From assembly GCF_014652455.1 (NCBI RefSeq), contig NZ_BMYV01000002.1:310001-374000 (forward strand): a stretch of 64,000 bases of DNA, read 5' to 3'. Of the stretch, positions 54,558-63,191 are shown in pieces; position 1 is the first letter of the stretch; the number at the start of each line of letters is the position of its first letter. Both the position numbers and the translations under genes were made by a program. The DNA comes from Litorimonas cladophorae. GTDB lineage: Bacteria; Pseudomonadota; Alphaproteobacteria; Caulobacterales; Maricaulaceae. The notes under the pieces were generated by a model that saw only the letters and a list, made by a program, of their open reading frames with translations, was not told the DNA's origin and searched no databases.

Positions 54558-55109
54558 ATGCTAAACCTCATCCAACATCCACAATCTTTTAAAAGCGGCA
54601 CGCGTGTTTTGCATTTAGTGTCCCGTAATAAGGATACGCATGTGCGAGAGCGGAGTGGGCTTGCGATCACGCATTCGGTTGAGCAATTTGACGGTAAGCT
54701 CGAGCAGTTCATGTCTTTGGCGCGTCCCGGTCAGCGGATCTATGCCTCAGCGGAACCGCGGGATGTGCCCAAGGCGATACGGGCTTTTAAAATGGCGCAA
54801 TTGGATGCGGATTATGACGCGGACTCGACCGCATTTTATCGCAACATAGAGGCACGTTGGGCGTCGGCCTTGATGCAACCCTCCCATGCCGTGAAGGGCG
54901 AAAAACTCTGGTTGATTGATTGCGATACCGACGCCGAAACGACGCTAGCGCGCGCAGCATTAGATGAATTTTATGACCAGGACTTTGTCTATGATTATGC
55001 GTCAAAAACTGGAACACATATATTGACCAAACCATTTAACTTGACCAAATGTCTTCCAACATTTCAGAATCTGATCCACAAAAACGCGTTGATGTTGTGG
55101 GCCTGTTAA
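54558..55109 (+). CDS. Protein of unknown function (phage-like character possible)
   Basis: The 183-residue protein starts at ATG 54558 (or GTG 54546, adding four residues). Features are RIYASAEPRDVPKAIRAFKM, FYRNIEARWASALMQPS, LWLIDCDTD (a possible acidic metal site), THILTKPFNLTKCL and a C-terminal HKNALMLWAC. I do not recognise the family; I have a vague sense of similarity to uncharacterised phage proteins but cannot support it. It sits beside copy C of the dispersed family. Confidence 0.6.
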   Translation: MLNLIQHPQSFKSGTRVLHLVSRNKDTHVRERSGLAITHSVEQFDGKLEQFMSLARPGQRIYASAEPRDVPKAIRAFKMAQLDADYDADSTAFYRNIEARWASALMQPSHAVKGEKLWLIDCDTDAETTLARAALDEFYDQDFVYDYASKTGTHILTKPFNLTKCLPTFQNLIHKNALMLWAC

Positions 55110-55142
55110 CGGGGGTGTCCTGGCCCCCATTTGAGTTTTTAA

Positions 55143-55967
55143 TTAAACGGCCAAACGCTCTTTTAGCATTGGCAGCAAGACAGCGTTGGAGACGAGGGGA
55201 TCGCCCGTATAGGCAATGTCGTCTGCGCCAGAGAGGCTTTCGACAACGCATCCAGCTTCTTGCGCGATAAGGAGGCCAGCGGCCACATCCCAAACGGCGA
55301 GGTCGCGTTCCCAATAGCCGTCAAAACGCCCTGCCGCCGTGGCGACAAGATCAAGACTGGCCGCGCCCATTGTGCGCACGCCATAGCTGGAGCCCATAAC
55401 TTTATGCAATTCCTTGAGGAAGCGCGCATGACCTGTCCGACCAATAAAGGGCGTGCTGGTCGCGAACAGGCTTTCTTGGAAAATATCGCGCTGGGCGGGA
55501 CGTAAACGACGGTCTGCACCGCCACGTGTGCCGTCATTGACAAAGGCGCCTTTGCCTTTCTCAGCCATAAACATTTCATCCGTGATCGGATTATAAACCA
55601 TGCCCGCCACAACCTCGCGCGGATTGCCGTCAATCTCCCGTTCGAGCGCAATGGAAATCGCGAAATGTGGAATACCATGCGCGTAATTCACTTTGCCTTG
55701 TAGCGGGGCAATGATGAAACGATGGGTCTTGTCAGAGCCCGTAATCTCGCCGCCTTCTTCGAGGAGGAAACCATAGCCAGGACGACCCTCGGACAACATT
55801 TCAACAATCGTGCTTTCAGCCTTAATATGGGCGCGGTTCACGAAATCCTTCGGACCCTTCCGAGCGATTTGCAAATGCTCGACTTCGTTGAAATCGCGCA
55901 GCAGGTTGCGGGACGCTTTGCGCGCCGCGTCCTGCATGATGGTCATGATAACTGACATTCCGCTCAT
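55143..55967 (-). CDS. Inositol monophosphatase-family protein with degenerate active site
   Basis: The 274-residue protein has the IMPase fold: KGPKDFVNRAHIKAES, LLEEGG (Glu70/Glu71), and GIPHFAISIALE as in SuhB. The catalytic metal motif, normally DPxDGTxN, reads APLQGKVN at 87-94: both Asp ligands and the Thr are replaced. The upstream TEAD-type Asp is also His47. The C-terminal WERDLAVWDVAAG is normal. It is probably not a phosphatase; a regulatory role like that of SuhB in transcription antitermination is possible. The next gene on the strand is a small membrane protein. Confidence 0.85.
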   Translation of the reverse strand: MSGMSVIMTIMQDAARKASRNLLRDFNEVEHLQIARKGPKDFVNRAHIKAESTIVEMLSEGRPGYGFLLEEGGEITGSDKTHRFIIAPLQGKVNYAHGIPHFAISIALEREIDGNPREVVAGMVYNPITDEMFMAEKGKGAFVNDGTRGGADRRLRPAQRDIFQESLFATSTPFIGRTGHARFLKELHKVMGSSYGVRTMGAASLDLVATAAGRFDGYWERDLAVWDVAAGLLIAQEAGCVVESLSGADDIAYTGDPLVSNAVLLPMLKERLAV

Positions 55968-56146
55968 GATTTTTCCTTATTTGCGAGATATCGCATAGAG
56001 ATAAAAAAGTAACTTAGAAGGGCGCCAAAAAATAGCCCAATGGGAAGGAGATTAACGTGAGGGTTCGCTAAATATCGGCCTACCAATATGAAAACGATGG
56101 GAACGCCTACGCCAAATATGAGGATCGTTTTGACGTTATCCCACAC
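55964..56146 (-). CDS. Small two-helix membrane protein
   Basis: The 60-residue product starts at GTG directly after the efp stop codon and overlaps the IMPase-like gene by 4 bp. Two TM helices (ILIFGVGVPIVFILVGRYL and LLPIGLFFGALLSYFFISMRYL) are separated by a short loop. No family is recognised. Confidence 0.6.
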   Translation of the reverse strand: MWDNVKTILIFGVGVPIVFILVGRYLANPHVNLLPIGLFFGALLSYFFISMRYLANKEKS

Positions 56147-56710
56147 TCAGTCAGCTCGTTTCACATAGGAGCCATCATTTGTGTTGATGACCAGTCGCTC
56201 GCCTGCATCGACAAATGGCGGCACGTTGGTGCGTGCGCCATTAGAGAGGGTTGCAGGTTTGAATGAGTTCGCGGATGTTTGCCCTTTGACGACAGGCTCA
56301 GTTTCCTCAACCGTGAGGATGACCTGTTCTGGTAGGGCCACCGTGATCGGACGCTCTTCGTAAAACTCGACTTCCACTTCCATGCCATCCGTTAGGTAAA
56401 GAGCTTGGTCGCCCACGAAATCAGCTTGCAGATAAATCTGCTCATAATTCTCGGCGTTCATAAAGACGAGCATGTCGCCTTCGGGGTACAAATACGTATG
56501 CGTCTTCTGATCAAGGCGGATGCGTTCCACAGTTTCAGCAGAGCGGAACCGCTCATTGAGCTTACGTCCGTCAAGGAGGTTCTTCAATTCGACCTGATTA
56601 AAGGCGCCGCCTTTACCTGGTTTGACCGCGTTGCATTTCACCGCGACCCAGAGCGTGTCTTGGTGCTTGATAATATTGCCGGGTTTGATTTCATTGCCGT
56701 TCATTTTCAT
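56147..56710 (-). CDS. efp: Elongation factor P
   Basis: The 187-residue protein has the three-domain EF-P layout with [24 protein letters not shown] near 28-51, containing the lysine-bearing loop KPGKGGA, and a C-terminal OB domain ([33 protein letters not shown]). It relieves ribosome stalling at polyproline. It heads a small minus-strand operon. Confidence 0.95.
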   Translation of the reverse strand: MKMNGNEIKPGNIIKHQDTLWVAVKCNAVKPGKGGAFNQVELKNLLDGRKLNERFRSAETVERIRLDQKTHTYLYPEGDMLVFMNAENYEQIYLQADFVGDQALYLTDGMEVEVEFYEERPITVALPEQVILTVEETEPVVKGQTSANSFKPATLSNGARTNVPPFVDAGERLVINTNDGSYVKRAD

Positions 56711-56913
56711 GGGGTCGGCTCCTTGTAGGCTGTACGTCGCGCGGGCCTTATCAGCGCAACGTCATGCGGGCAAGGCGCAGTAAGCATGGAGAGTCGACAT
56801 GCGGATTGGCTGAACAACCAGACTTAGTACAAACGAGAACGGCCGTTTGGCGCAAATCGCAATTTTACGAAATGCGCCAATCGGCCGTTCTGTTGATCGG
56901 GTTTGAAGCGAGG

Positions 56914-59900
56914 CTAAGGCTTAAAGGCCGTCGTCTCACCGATTGTTTTAACATTGTCATCGACATTGCGTTCCAACATCAAACGGCGCGGATCAAGCGC
57001 GATATGGGTTGGCTTTTCGGCAACATCGAAACTGAAGACTTGCTCTGACTGGGTCACGCGGACTGTTTCTAAGGCTGTCCATTGGCTCCAGAGCTTCTTC
57101 GGCTCTTGCAGGTAGATACCAATTTCGAGGGGTTCATTCAGAACCTCTCCATCCATGTCAGCCCAGCTCTCAGCTGTTTCCATGTCCTCGGTCTTGATCT
57201 CCTTGTCCAGAGCCACAGGAATTGTGACCTTCCATGTTCCATCGGCATTTTCGGTTAGGGTCGGTCCAGCCTCGCCAAAGCTAAACTTCCACCACACCAT
57301 GCGGTCCCATTGATCCGTGATCAGCTGGTCATATTCTGGGCCTGCGGCCTCACGAAGGACGTTGGTCAAGGTTTTAGTCGTCGGATAAGGTGGGCCCTTA
57401 AGACCATAGTCGTCTAAAAAGCCTTTCATCGCGTCACGCATATTTTGCGGGCCGATGTAGTTCTTCAAACTCCAAAGCACCCAATCGGCTTTGTTGTAAA
57501 CGAGATATTGCTGATTGCGGGCTTTGGATAAAGGCACCTCTTTCTCGCGGTCCAGAAACGCTAAAGCTTGCATTTGCGCGATGGTTCCATTCTCCAACGC
57601 GTAATGCGCCTTGTCCCAGCCATACATTTCTTCGTAAGCGTCCATTGCCGCATAAGAGGTCAGACCTTCCGATAGGACGTTAAATCCACGGCTAAAGCCT
57701 GGGACGATTTGATGAGCAAACCATTGATGACCCATTTCGTGCATCGTCGTCCAAGATGCATTGTCGAGGGTTTTAATGTCATCTGGATCGCCTGAGTTCA
57801 TAATAAAACCCGCTTCTGCATAGGGGATTGTCCCGGCGAAGGCTTGGGCGAATCCGATGAACGGGACCTCCATAATGCGGACGTAATCATACTGATAAGG
57901 TGAGAAATGCTCGGTGTAATGATTCAAGGAGAACTGCGTGGCTTTGACCATGTCTTGCACAGAATAGTCATGGTGCGCGGCATGATAGACATTGATTGGA
58001 ATGACTCTGCCATCAGGCGCTGTCCAGCTATCTGAGGTTACGGCATATTCCCCCGACAACATGGAGAAGAAGTTGCTGATGGGTTGTGTCGTTTGATAGG
58101 TCCGGCAGGTTCGGCCGTCCTTCGTTTCTTCCGAAATCAAATTACCGGGCGCGATTGGAATTTGCGGAGCTTCCGTACAAATACGGCCCTCAAAGTCGAT
58201 CATATCCGCAGGACCCGTAATCGTCCCGAACAGGCTTAGATCCGATCCTTCAGCGGTGGGTTCAGGGAATTTCTCTAATTCCTCTAATCCTAACTTACGG
58301 CGTTTATTGGTGCTTTGGATCGAGAGATCAGGCGGCCCGAAAATTGGAACGACACGAGGGCTACCGCGAAAGCCCGCGTAATTATTCATGAAGGTTCCGT
58401 TTTTGGAAATCGCACTACGATCCGAAAGGCGGGGCCCGTGCAAGAAGACCTCAAAGTTCAACTGCACTGTTTGACCCTCAGCCAGAGGCGGAGAGAATTT
58501 GAATAGGCGCACATCATAATCATTGATCGTCTCAATGCTGTCGCCATCCATGTTCTCGCCGGTGGTCACTTCTGTGGCCCCCTCAATAGTCAAGATACGC
58601 ATGTCTTCCGTGTGTGAGGTCGAGGGTTGAACATAGAGTTCGGTGATGGGCGTGCCGCTGGAATTTTGAAGCTGCATGGTGCCAGAAATAACGGCTTCTT
58701 GACGAGACGGGAAAATCTGCGCGTCGACATTCACGGCCCGCGTATGCGGACGCGGAAGCTTCATTTCAGTGGCGAAAAGTTTCTCGCCTTCAACCTGACG
58801 GGCTTCGCGGGCCTTTTGGTTGTTCCAGTCGACTTTATCATAAGCCTGGTAAATATATGCGCCCGTACCAATAAAGCCTGCAATGGCGAGTGCAAAAATA
58901 CCGCCCGAAACAGGACTCAGATTATCGCGTAGGTTCTCGATCCGTGTCAAAAGACCTGTCTGCAAGCCTCGTCGAGACAGCCAAATACCCAGCACGGCAA
59001 AGGCCAAGACGAACATGCCCCAGTAAGCGTTGAACCATCTAAAGGCGATCCAATTATTATAAGGGGAAATTTCAGATACTGGGCCTGGGGATGTCCCACC
59101 GAAGCCCATCAAAGGGTGGTAGAAGGGGAGGAGTCCAATGAAGAAGGTTGCCGCCAATATACCGCCCGCCGCAAGCATGCCGACAATTCGGTTTGGCGCA
59201 AAAATTTGAACGATCATGGCTAATGCGCCCAAGAAGAAGTAATTCGGAAAGACGTTCAAAAATGTGTATCCAAAATAGACGCCAAAATCGATGGGCGGAC
59301 TGTCGGTGACCAGTTGAATGGCCATGCTGATCGCCATACCGATTGCACAGAGCGTGAAGAGTACCGCAGTCAGGGCCGCCCATTTAGCAGCCAAAAGGGG
59401 CCAGTTTGAAACGCGGGTCGAATCCAACAACTCATTAAACTTAGCCGACTGGTCGCGGAAGGTGATTTCCCCCGCAAAGAAGGCCGCAATCAGAACCATT
59501 GGAATTGCAAAAGCTGTGAAACCCACTCGAGACATAATCATCGAGGTCGGAATCAGTTTTTGCGGGGAGAAGAAGACCGAAATGATGATGATAACGGCGA
59601 AGAGGGCTGTCGCAAGGCTCGCTAGAATTATAAATGGAACAGACCGGACCGTCGTTAGATATTCAAATTTTAACCTTGTCCAAAATGCCGATACATCAGC
59701 TATGATGCCAGATGCTTGGGCGACACCAGTGTAAGGGGCGCCCGTCGCAACCATTTCTTTGTCTCGGTTCAATTTCGTTTTGCCCGTCAAAAGACCGCGC
59801 TTAAACTTCCCGAAGACTAAGGCCAAAGTGCCTATGGAAATAATACCCCAGACAAGACGATTTAACCCGACATATCCCGTCAGCGGCAAAATTTTGGTGT

Positions 59901-60588
59901 TGCGTTCATCAGGAGACCAGAAGTTCGTGTCCAAGCTGTAGGCCATGCTGCCAAAGGGGTCGGTGACGGCTTGCACCCATTTGGGTGCATCCACTTCGGC
60001 TGTCAGGCCCACCATGATGGAATAGAAAAACAAGCCTATCGCAGACACCAATACAAGTACGCGGTTTTGCGTAAACCCGGCAATCAGCGTGAAAAATGCC
60101 GTGACGAATAAGGCGTTGACGACTGTAAAGATCAAAAACGGTTGGAGATAATAAAGCGGACGAACTGGACCCAAGGTTTCAGCATCAAGGCTTGGGCTAA
60201 ATTGCGCCAAAAACTGTGCCAGCAAGAACACGAATGTCGAGGCCACAATCACCATGAATATACCTGACATGCGCGAAAGCGTCATATCGCGCGTGGTGAC
60301 AGGTGTCGCGTGAATGATCTCCAGCATGTTTGATGTCTTGTCCCTCAAGACACCTGTGACAGTAAAAATGCCGCCGAAAAATATGATTGGAAGAAAAGCG
60401 CCAGAAACGCCCGCGGCGATCATCTGAGCGCCATTGGCTTTTAGGCGAGAGCCTGAAAGCCCAGAGCCGATAACATCAGGGAGCAGGGTAGAGAGCGCCC
60501 CGTAGATTACCATAACCACCATGACGACCCAAAAGGCAATCTGCTTGGACTGATATCCTGTTTCAAATTTGAGGAGTTGCTTAAACAT
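56914..60588 (-). CDS. ABC transporter permease fused to M1-type aminopeptidase
   Basis: The 1224-residue protein has an ABC-2-like permease with about twelve TM helices in residues 1-600. An extracytoplasmic M1 peptidase-like domain follows. The zinc motif HEMGH is at 950-954, with the downstream Glu974 in LSEGLTSYAA. This permease/peptidase fusion family usually pairs with a dedicated ATPase, here the gene at 60581-61477 with which it overlaps by 8 bp. ATG 60588 is used. The substrate is unknown; it may export and trim a peptide. Confidence 0.9.
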   Translation of the reverse strand: MFKQLLKFETGYQSKQIAFWVVMVVMVIYGALSTLLPDVIGSGLSGSRLKANGAQMIAAGVSGAFLPIIFFGGIFTVTGVLRDKTSNMLEIIHATPVTTRDMTLSRMSGIFMVIVASTFVFLLAQFLAQFSPSLDAETLGPVRPLYYLQPFLIFTVVNALFVTAFFTLIAGFTQNRVLVLVSAIGLFFYSIMVGLTAEVDAPKWVQAVTDPFGSMAYSLDTNFWSPDERNTKILPLTGYVGLNRLVWGIISIGTLALVFGKFKRGLLTGKTKLNRDKEMVATGAPYTGVAQASGIIADVSAFWTRLKFEYLTTVRSVPFIILASLATALFAVIIIISVFFSPQKLIPTSMIMSRVGFTAFAIPMVLIAAFFAGEITFRDQSAKFNELLDSTRVSNWPLLAAKWAALTAVLFTLCAIGMAISMAIQLVTDSPPIDFGVYFGYTFLNVFPNYFFLGALAMIVQIFAPNRIVGMLAAGGILAATFFIGLLPFYHPLMGFGGTSPGPVSEISPYNNWIAFRWFNAYWGMFVLAFAVLGIWLSRRGLQTGLLTRIENLRDNLSPVSGGIFALAIAGFIGTGAYIYQAYDKVDWNNQKAREARQVEGEKLFATEMKLPRPHTRAVNVDAQIFPSRQEAVISGTMQLQNSSGTPITELYVQPSTSHTEDMRILTIEGATEVTTGENMDGDSIETINDYDVRLFKFSPPLAEGQTVQLNFEVFLHGPRLSDRSAISKNGTFMNNYAGFRGSPRVVPIFGPPDLSIQSTNKRRKLGLEELEKFPEPTAEGSDLSLFGTITGPADMIDFEGRICTEAPQIPIAPGNLISEETKDGRTCRTYQTTQPISNFFSMLSGEYAVTSDSWTAPDGRVIPINVYHAAHHDYSVQDMVKATQFSLNHYTEHFSPYQYDYVRIMEVPFIGFAQAFAGTIPYAEAGFIMNSGDPDDIKTLDNASWTTMHEMGHQWFAHQIVPGFSRGFNVLSEGLTSYAAMDAYEEMYGWDKAHYALENGTIAQMQALAFLDREKEVPLSKARNQQYLVYNKADWVLWSLKNYIGPQNMRDAMKGFLDDYGLKGPPYPTTKTLTNVLREAAGPEYDQLITDQWDRMVWWKFSFGEAGPTLTENADGTWKVTIPVALDKEIKTEDMETAESWADMDGEVLNEPLEIGIYLQEPKKLWSQWTALETVRVTQSEQVFSFDVAEKPTHIALDPRRLMLERNVDDNVKTIGETTAFKP

Positions 60589-61477
60589 TCGCAAGCTCCA
60601 GAGTCTTATCCGCAACAAGACCGTGAAGATGGGCATGATAGGCATCTTCGAGCATAACATCAGCCTGATCCCAGCCCGCACCGGGAGAGCGCGTGTCCAG
60701 AACGGAAACGATCACACCGCCCGAAAGGTGTCGAGAAGACAGGAAATTGTCCTGCGTTTTAACCTTAGCCGACTCCTCTTTGGTCACGCGCTTCCGCCAG
60801 ACTTGGCCGTCAATTCGCGCAACTAAAGCTTCTGGGGCTCCACGCGCTACAATCTGACCAGCCCCCATAACGGCCATATCCGTGCAAAGGTCGCGGACAT
60901 CTTCGATAATATGGGTCGAGAGAATGATGATTTTTGACTCCGCTTGTTCCGATAGCAAATCGAGGAAACGCTGACGCTCTGTTGGATCAAGGCCGGCTGT
61001 AGGTTCGTCGACAATCAAGACTTTCGGGTCACCGAGTAGCGCTTGGGCAACACCGAAACGTTGTCGCATACCGCCAGAATAGGTCGCGACATTCGCAGAG
61101 GAGTGGGTGAGAAGATTTACATGTTCTAAAAGCGACCGGATCTGAGTTTCTCTCGCGGTCTTGTCCGTTATGCCTTTTAAAACGGCGATATGGTCCAAAA
61201 GCGCTTTCGCACTCATTTTTGGATAGACCCCAAAATCTTGCGGAAGATATCCCAGCGTGGATCGCATGGTCATCGGATTTGCGACAATGTCGACTCCGTT
61301 TAGGTGGATCGAACCGCTGTCAGGTTTTTGTAGTGTTGCGAGCGTCCGCATCAACGTAGATTTCCCTGCGCCATTGGGCCCCAGCAGGCCAAAAAGGCCA
61401 GGTTCAAGATTTAGTGAAACGTTTTTCAACGCGTGTACGTCCCCAAAACTCTTGGATATATTCTGAATGGACAACAT
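60581..61477 (-). CDS. ABC transporter ATP-binding protein
   Basis: The 298-residue ATPase has Walker A GPNGAGKST, signature YSGGMRQRFGVAQALL and Walker B VLIVDEPTAGLDPTERQRF. It partners the permease/aminopeptidase gene. It is transcribed first in the pair. Confidence 0.93.
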   Translation of the reverse strand: MLSIQNISKSFGDVHALKNVSLNLEPGLFGLLGPNGAGKSTLMRTLATLQKPDSGSIHLNGVDIVANPMTMRSTLGYLPQDFGVYPKMSAKALLDHIAVLKGITDKTARETQIRSLLEHVNLLTHSSANVATYSGGMRQRFGVAQALLGDPKVLIVDEPTAGLDPTERQRFLDLLSEQAESKIIILSTHIIEDVRDLCTDMAVMGAGQIVARGAPEALVARIDGQVWRKRVTKEESAKVKTQDNFLSSRHLSGGVIVSVLDTRSPGAGWDQADVMLEDAYHAHLHGLVADKTLELANV

Positions 61478-61683
61478 GGTATTTCCCCGAACGCTAACGA
61501 ATTACAGTCTTGCCCCACTCTAAGCATGACCCTTATCGAAAAACAACATATAATATCGATTAACGATAAGTGTGGGGTCTCATCGTCGGTCAGCTCGTTC
61601 CCTCACGTCGCGCTCAAACGTCTCCGATTTGTCACTTAGATTTGCTTCCCTGAGCCGCCTCAACGCGCTAGGTTGGACGCAAT

Positions 61684-63189
61684 ATGAAAACCGAAACACC
61701 TGCTATTCCTTCGACGTCACCACCATTGTCTTATGCCTTTGCGCGTTTGCATGGCGTGATTGTGGCCGAGGGTGACGCGGGCGTCCCTGTTCTTGCACAT
61801 CGCCCCGGCGTTGCGCGCGAAGCTCTATTGGAGGCGCGCCGTGTTTTCGGCCGACCCATTCGACCCGAACCGATGGATGCAACGGCTTTCACACATTTGA
61901 TTGCGAAGACTTATGCGCAATCTGACCTGAATAGCTCGGCGGATGCGGCGATTGGAAATCCCGAAGACTTATCGCTCCTCGCCTCAGGTCTACCCAAATC
62001 ATCCGACCTTTTAGACGATGCCGATGATGCGCCTGTTATTCGCTTGATCAATGGAATTTTGCAGGAGGCTATTCGGTCTCGCGCCTCAGATATACATGTG
62101 GAGCCCTATGAAGAACGTTTATCTGTCAGGTTCCGTATTGATGGAACTCTAACCGAGAAACTCTCGCTGCCCGCGCGTCTTGCGCCAGTTTTGGTCAGTC
62201 GGGTCAAAGTTATGGCGCGCTTGGATATTGCCAATAAGCGCATCCCGCAGGACGGACGTTTTTCCTTTAATCTTGGCGACCGCCAGATTGATGTACGAGT
62301 TTCAACTTTGCCAGCGCGCCATGGCGAACGACTTGTTATGCGGATTTTGGAAAAAGATAGTCAAGGCATTGGCCTGTCAGAACTCGGCATGGATGCCAAC
62401 ATGTTGACGGATTTCCAAACCATGCTAGCGCGCCCCAATGGCATCATACTCGTCACGGGTCCGACGGGCTCGGGTAAAACAACAACACTCTACGGTGCGT
62501 TGTCGCGGTTAAATGATGGTACGCGGAATGTGCTGACGGTGGAGGACCCTGTTGAATATGCGCTGGACGGGATTGGCCAAACTCAGGTGAACGACAAAGT
62601 CGGTATGAGCTTTGCGGCGGGTTTGCGCGCTATTTTGCGGCAAGATCCAGACGTGGTGATGGTCGGTGAAATCCGCGATCCTGAAACCGCCGAAATCGCA
62701 GTGCAAGCCGCGTTGACGGGACATCTTGTTTTATCGACCGTACATACAAATTCCGCCGTCGCCGCCATTGCGCGTCTGCGAGATATGGGGGTGGAGCCGT
62801 TCCTTTTGTCTTCAACTGTTACCGCTCTGGTGGCGCAGCGTTTGGTGCGCAGACTCTGCGAGCATTGTAAAAAGCCTTACCAACCCACCGCTTCAGAATG
62901 TGCGGAATTGGGCGTGAAATCTGGGTCGACGTTCCATAAACCTTCGGGCTGTATGAAGTGTCAGAATATCGGATATCAGGGTCGGCTTGGTCTCTATGAG
63001 ATGGTCATCAATGACGATACGCTGCGGCAGATGATACATGACGGTGCTTCGGAAACCGATATGGCGACATATGCTTTTAAAACGCGTATGACACTTTTGC
63101 AGAGTGGCGCAGACGCTGTGCTGTCAGGGGCGACAAGTTTTGAAGAAGTGCTCCGCGTCTGTTCGGCCAACGTCGCAGAGACGATTTAA
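61684..63189 (+). CDS. gspE: Type II secretion system ATPase GspE
   Basis: The 501-residue protein has the GspE ATPase core: ASDIHVEPYEERLSVRFRIDG, Walker A TGPTGSGKTTT (about 258-268), the Asp-rich Walker B region RQDPDVVMVGEIRDPETAE and a zinc tetracysteine motif (CEHCKKPY ... GCMKCQ). It powers pseudopilus assembly. gspF follows 2 bp later. The rest of the gsp operon lies beyond the window. Confidence 0.93.
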   Translation: MKTETPAIPSTSPPLSYAFARLHGVIVAEGDAGVPVLAHRPGVAREALLEARRVFGRPIRPEPMDATAFTHLIAKTYAQSDLNSSADAAIGNPEDLSLLASGLPKSSDLLDDADDAPVIRLINGILQEAIRSRASDIHVEPYEERLSVRFRIDGTLTEKLSLPARLAPVLVSRVKVMARLDIANKRIPQDGRFSFNLGDRQIDVRVSTLPARHGERLVMRILEKDSQGIGLSELGMDANMLTDFQTMLARPNGIILVTGPTGSGKTTTLYGALSRLNDGTRNVLTVEDPVEYALDGIGQTQVNDKVGMSFAAGLRAILRQDPDVVMVGEIRDPETAEIAVQAALTGHLVLSTVHTNSAVAAIARLRDMGVEPFLLSSTVTALVAQRLVRRLCEHCKKPYQPTASECAELGVKSGSTFHKPSGCMKCQNIGYQGRLGLYEMVINDDTLRQMIHDGASETDMATYAFKTRMTLLQSGADAVLSGATSFEEVLRVCSANVAETI

Positions 63190-63191
63190 AA

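Noticed and set aside
55143-55967. Assigning the IMPase homologue as active SuhB
   Set aside because: Both catalytic Asp residues of the signature are missing.
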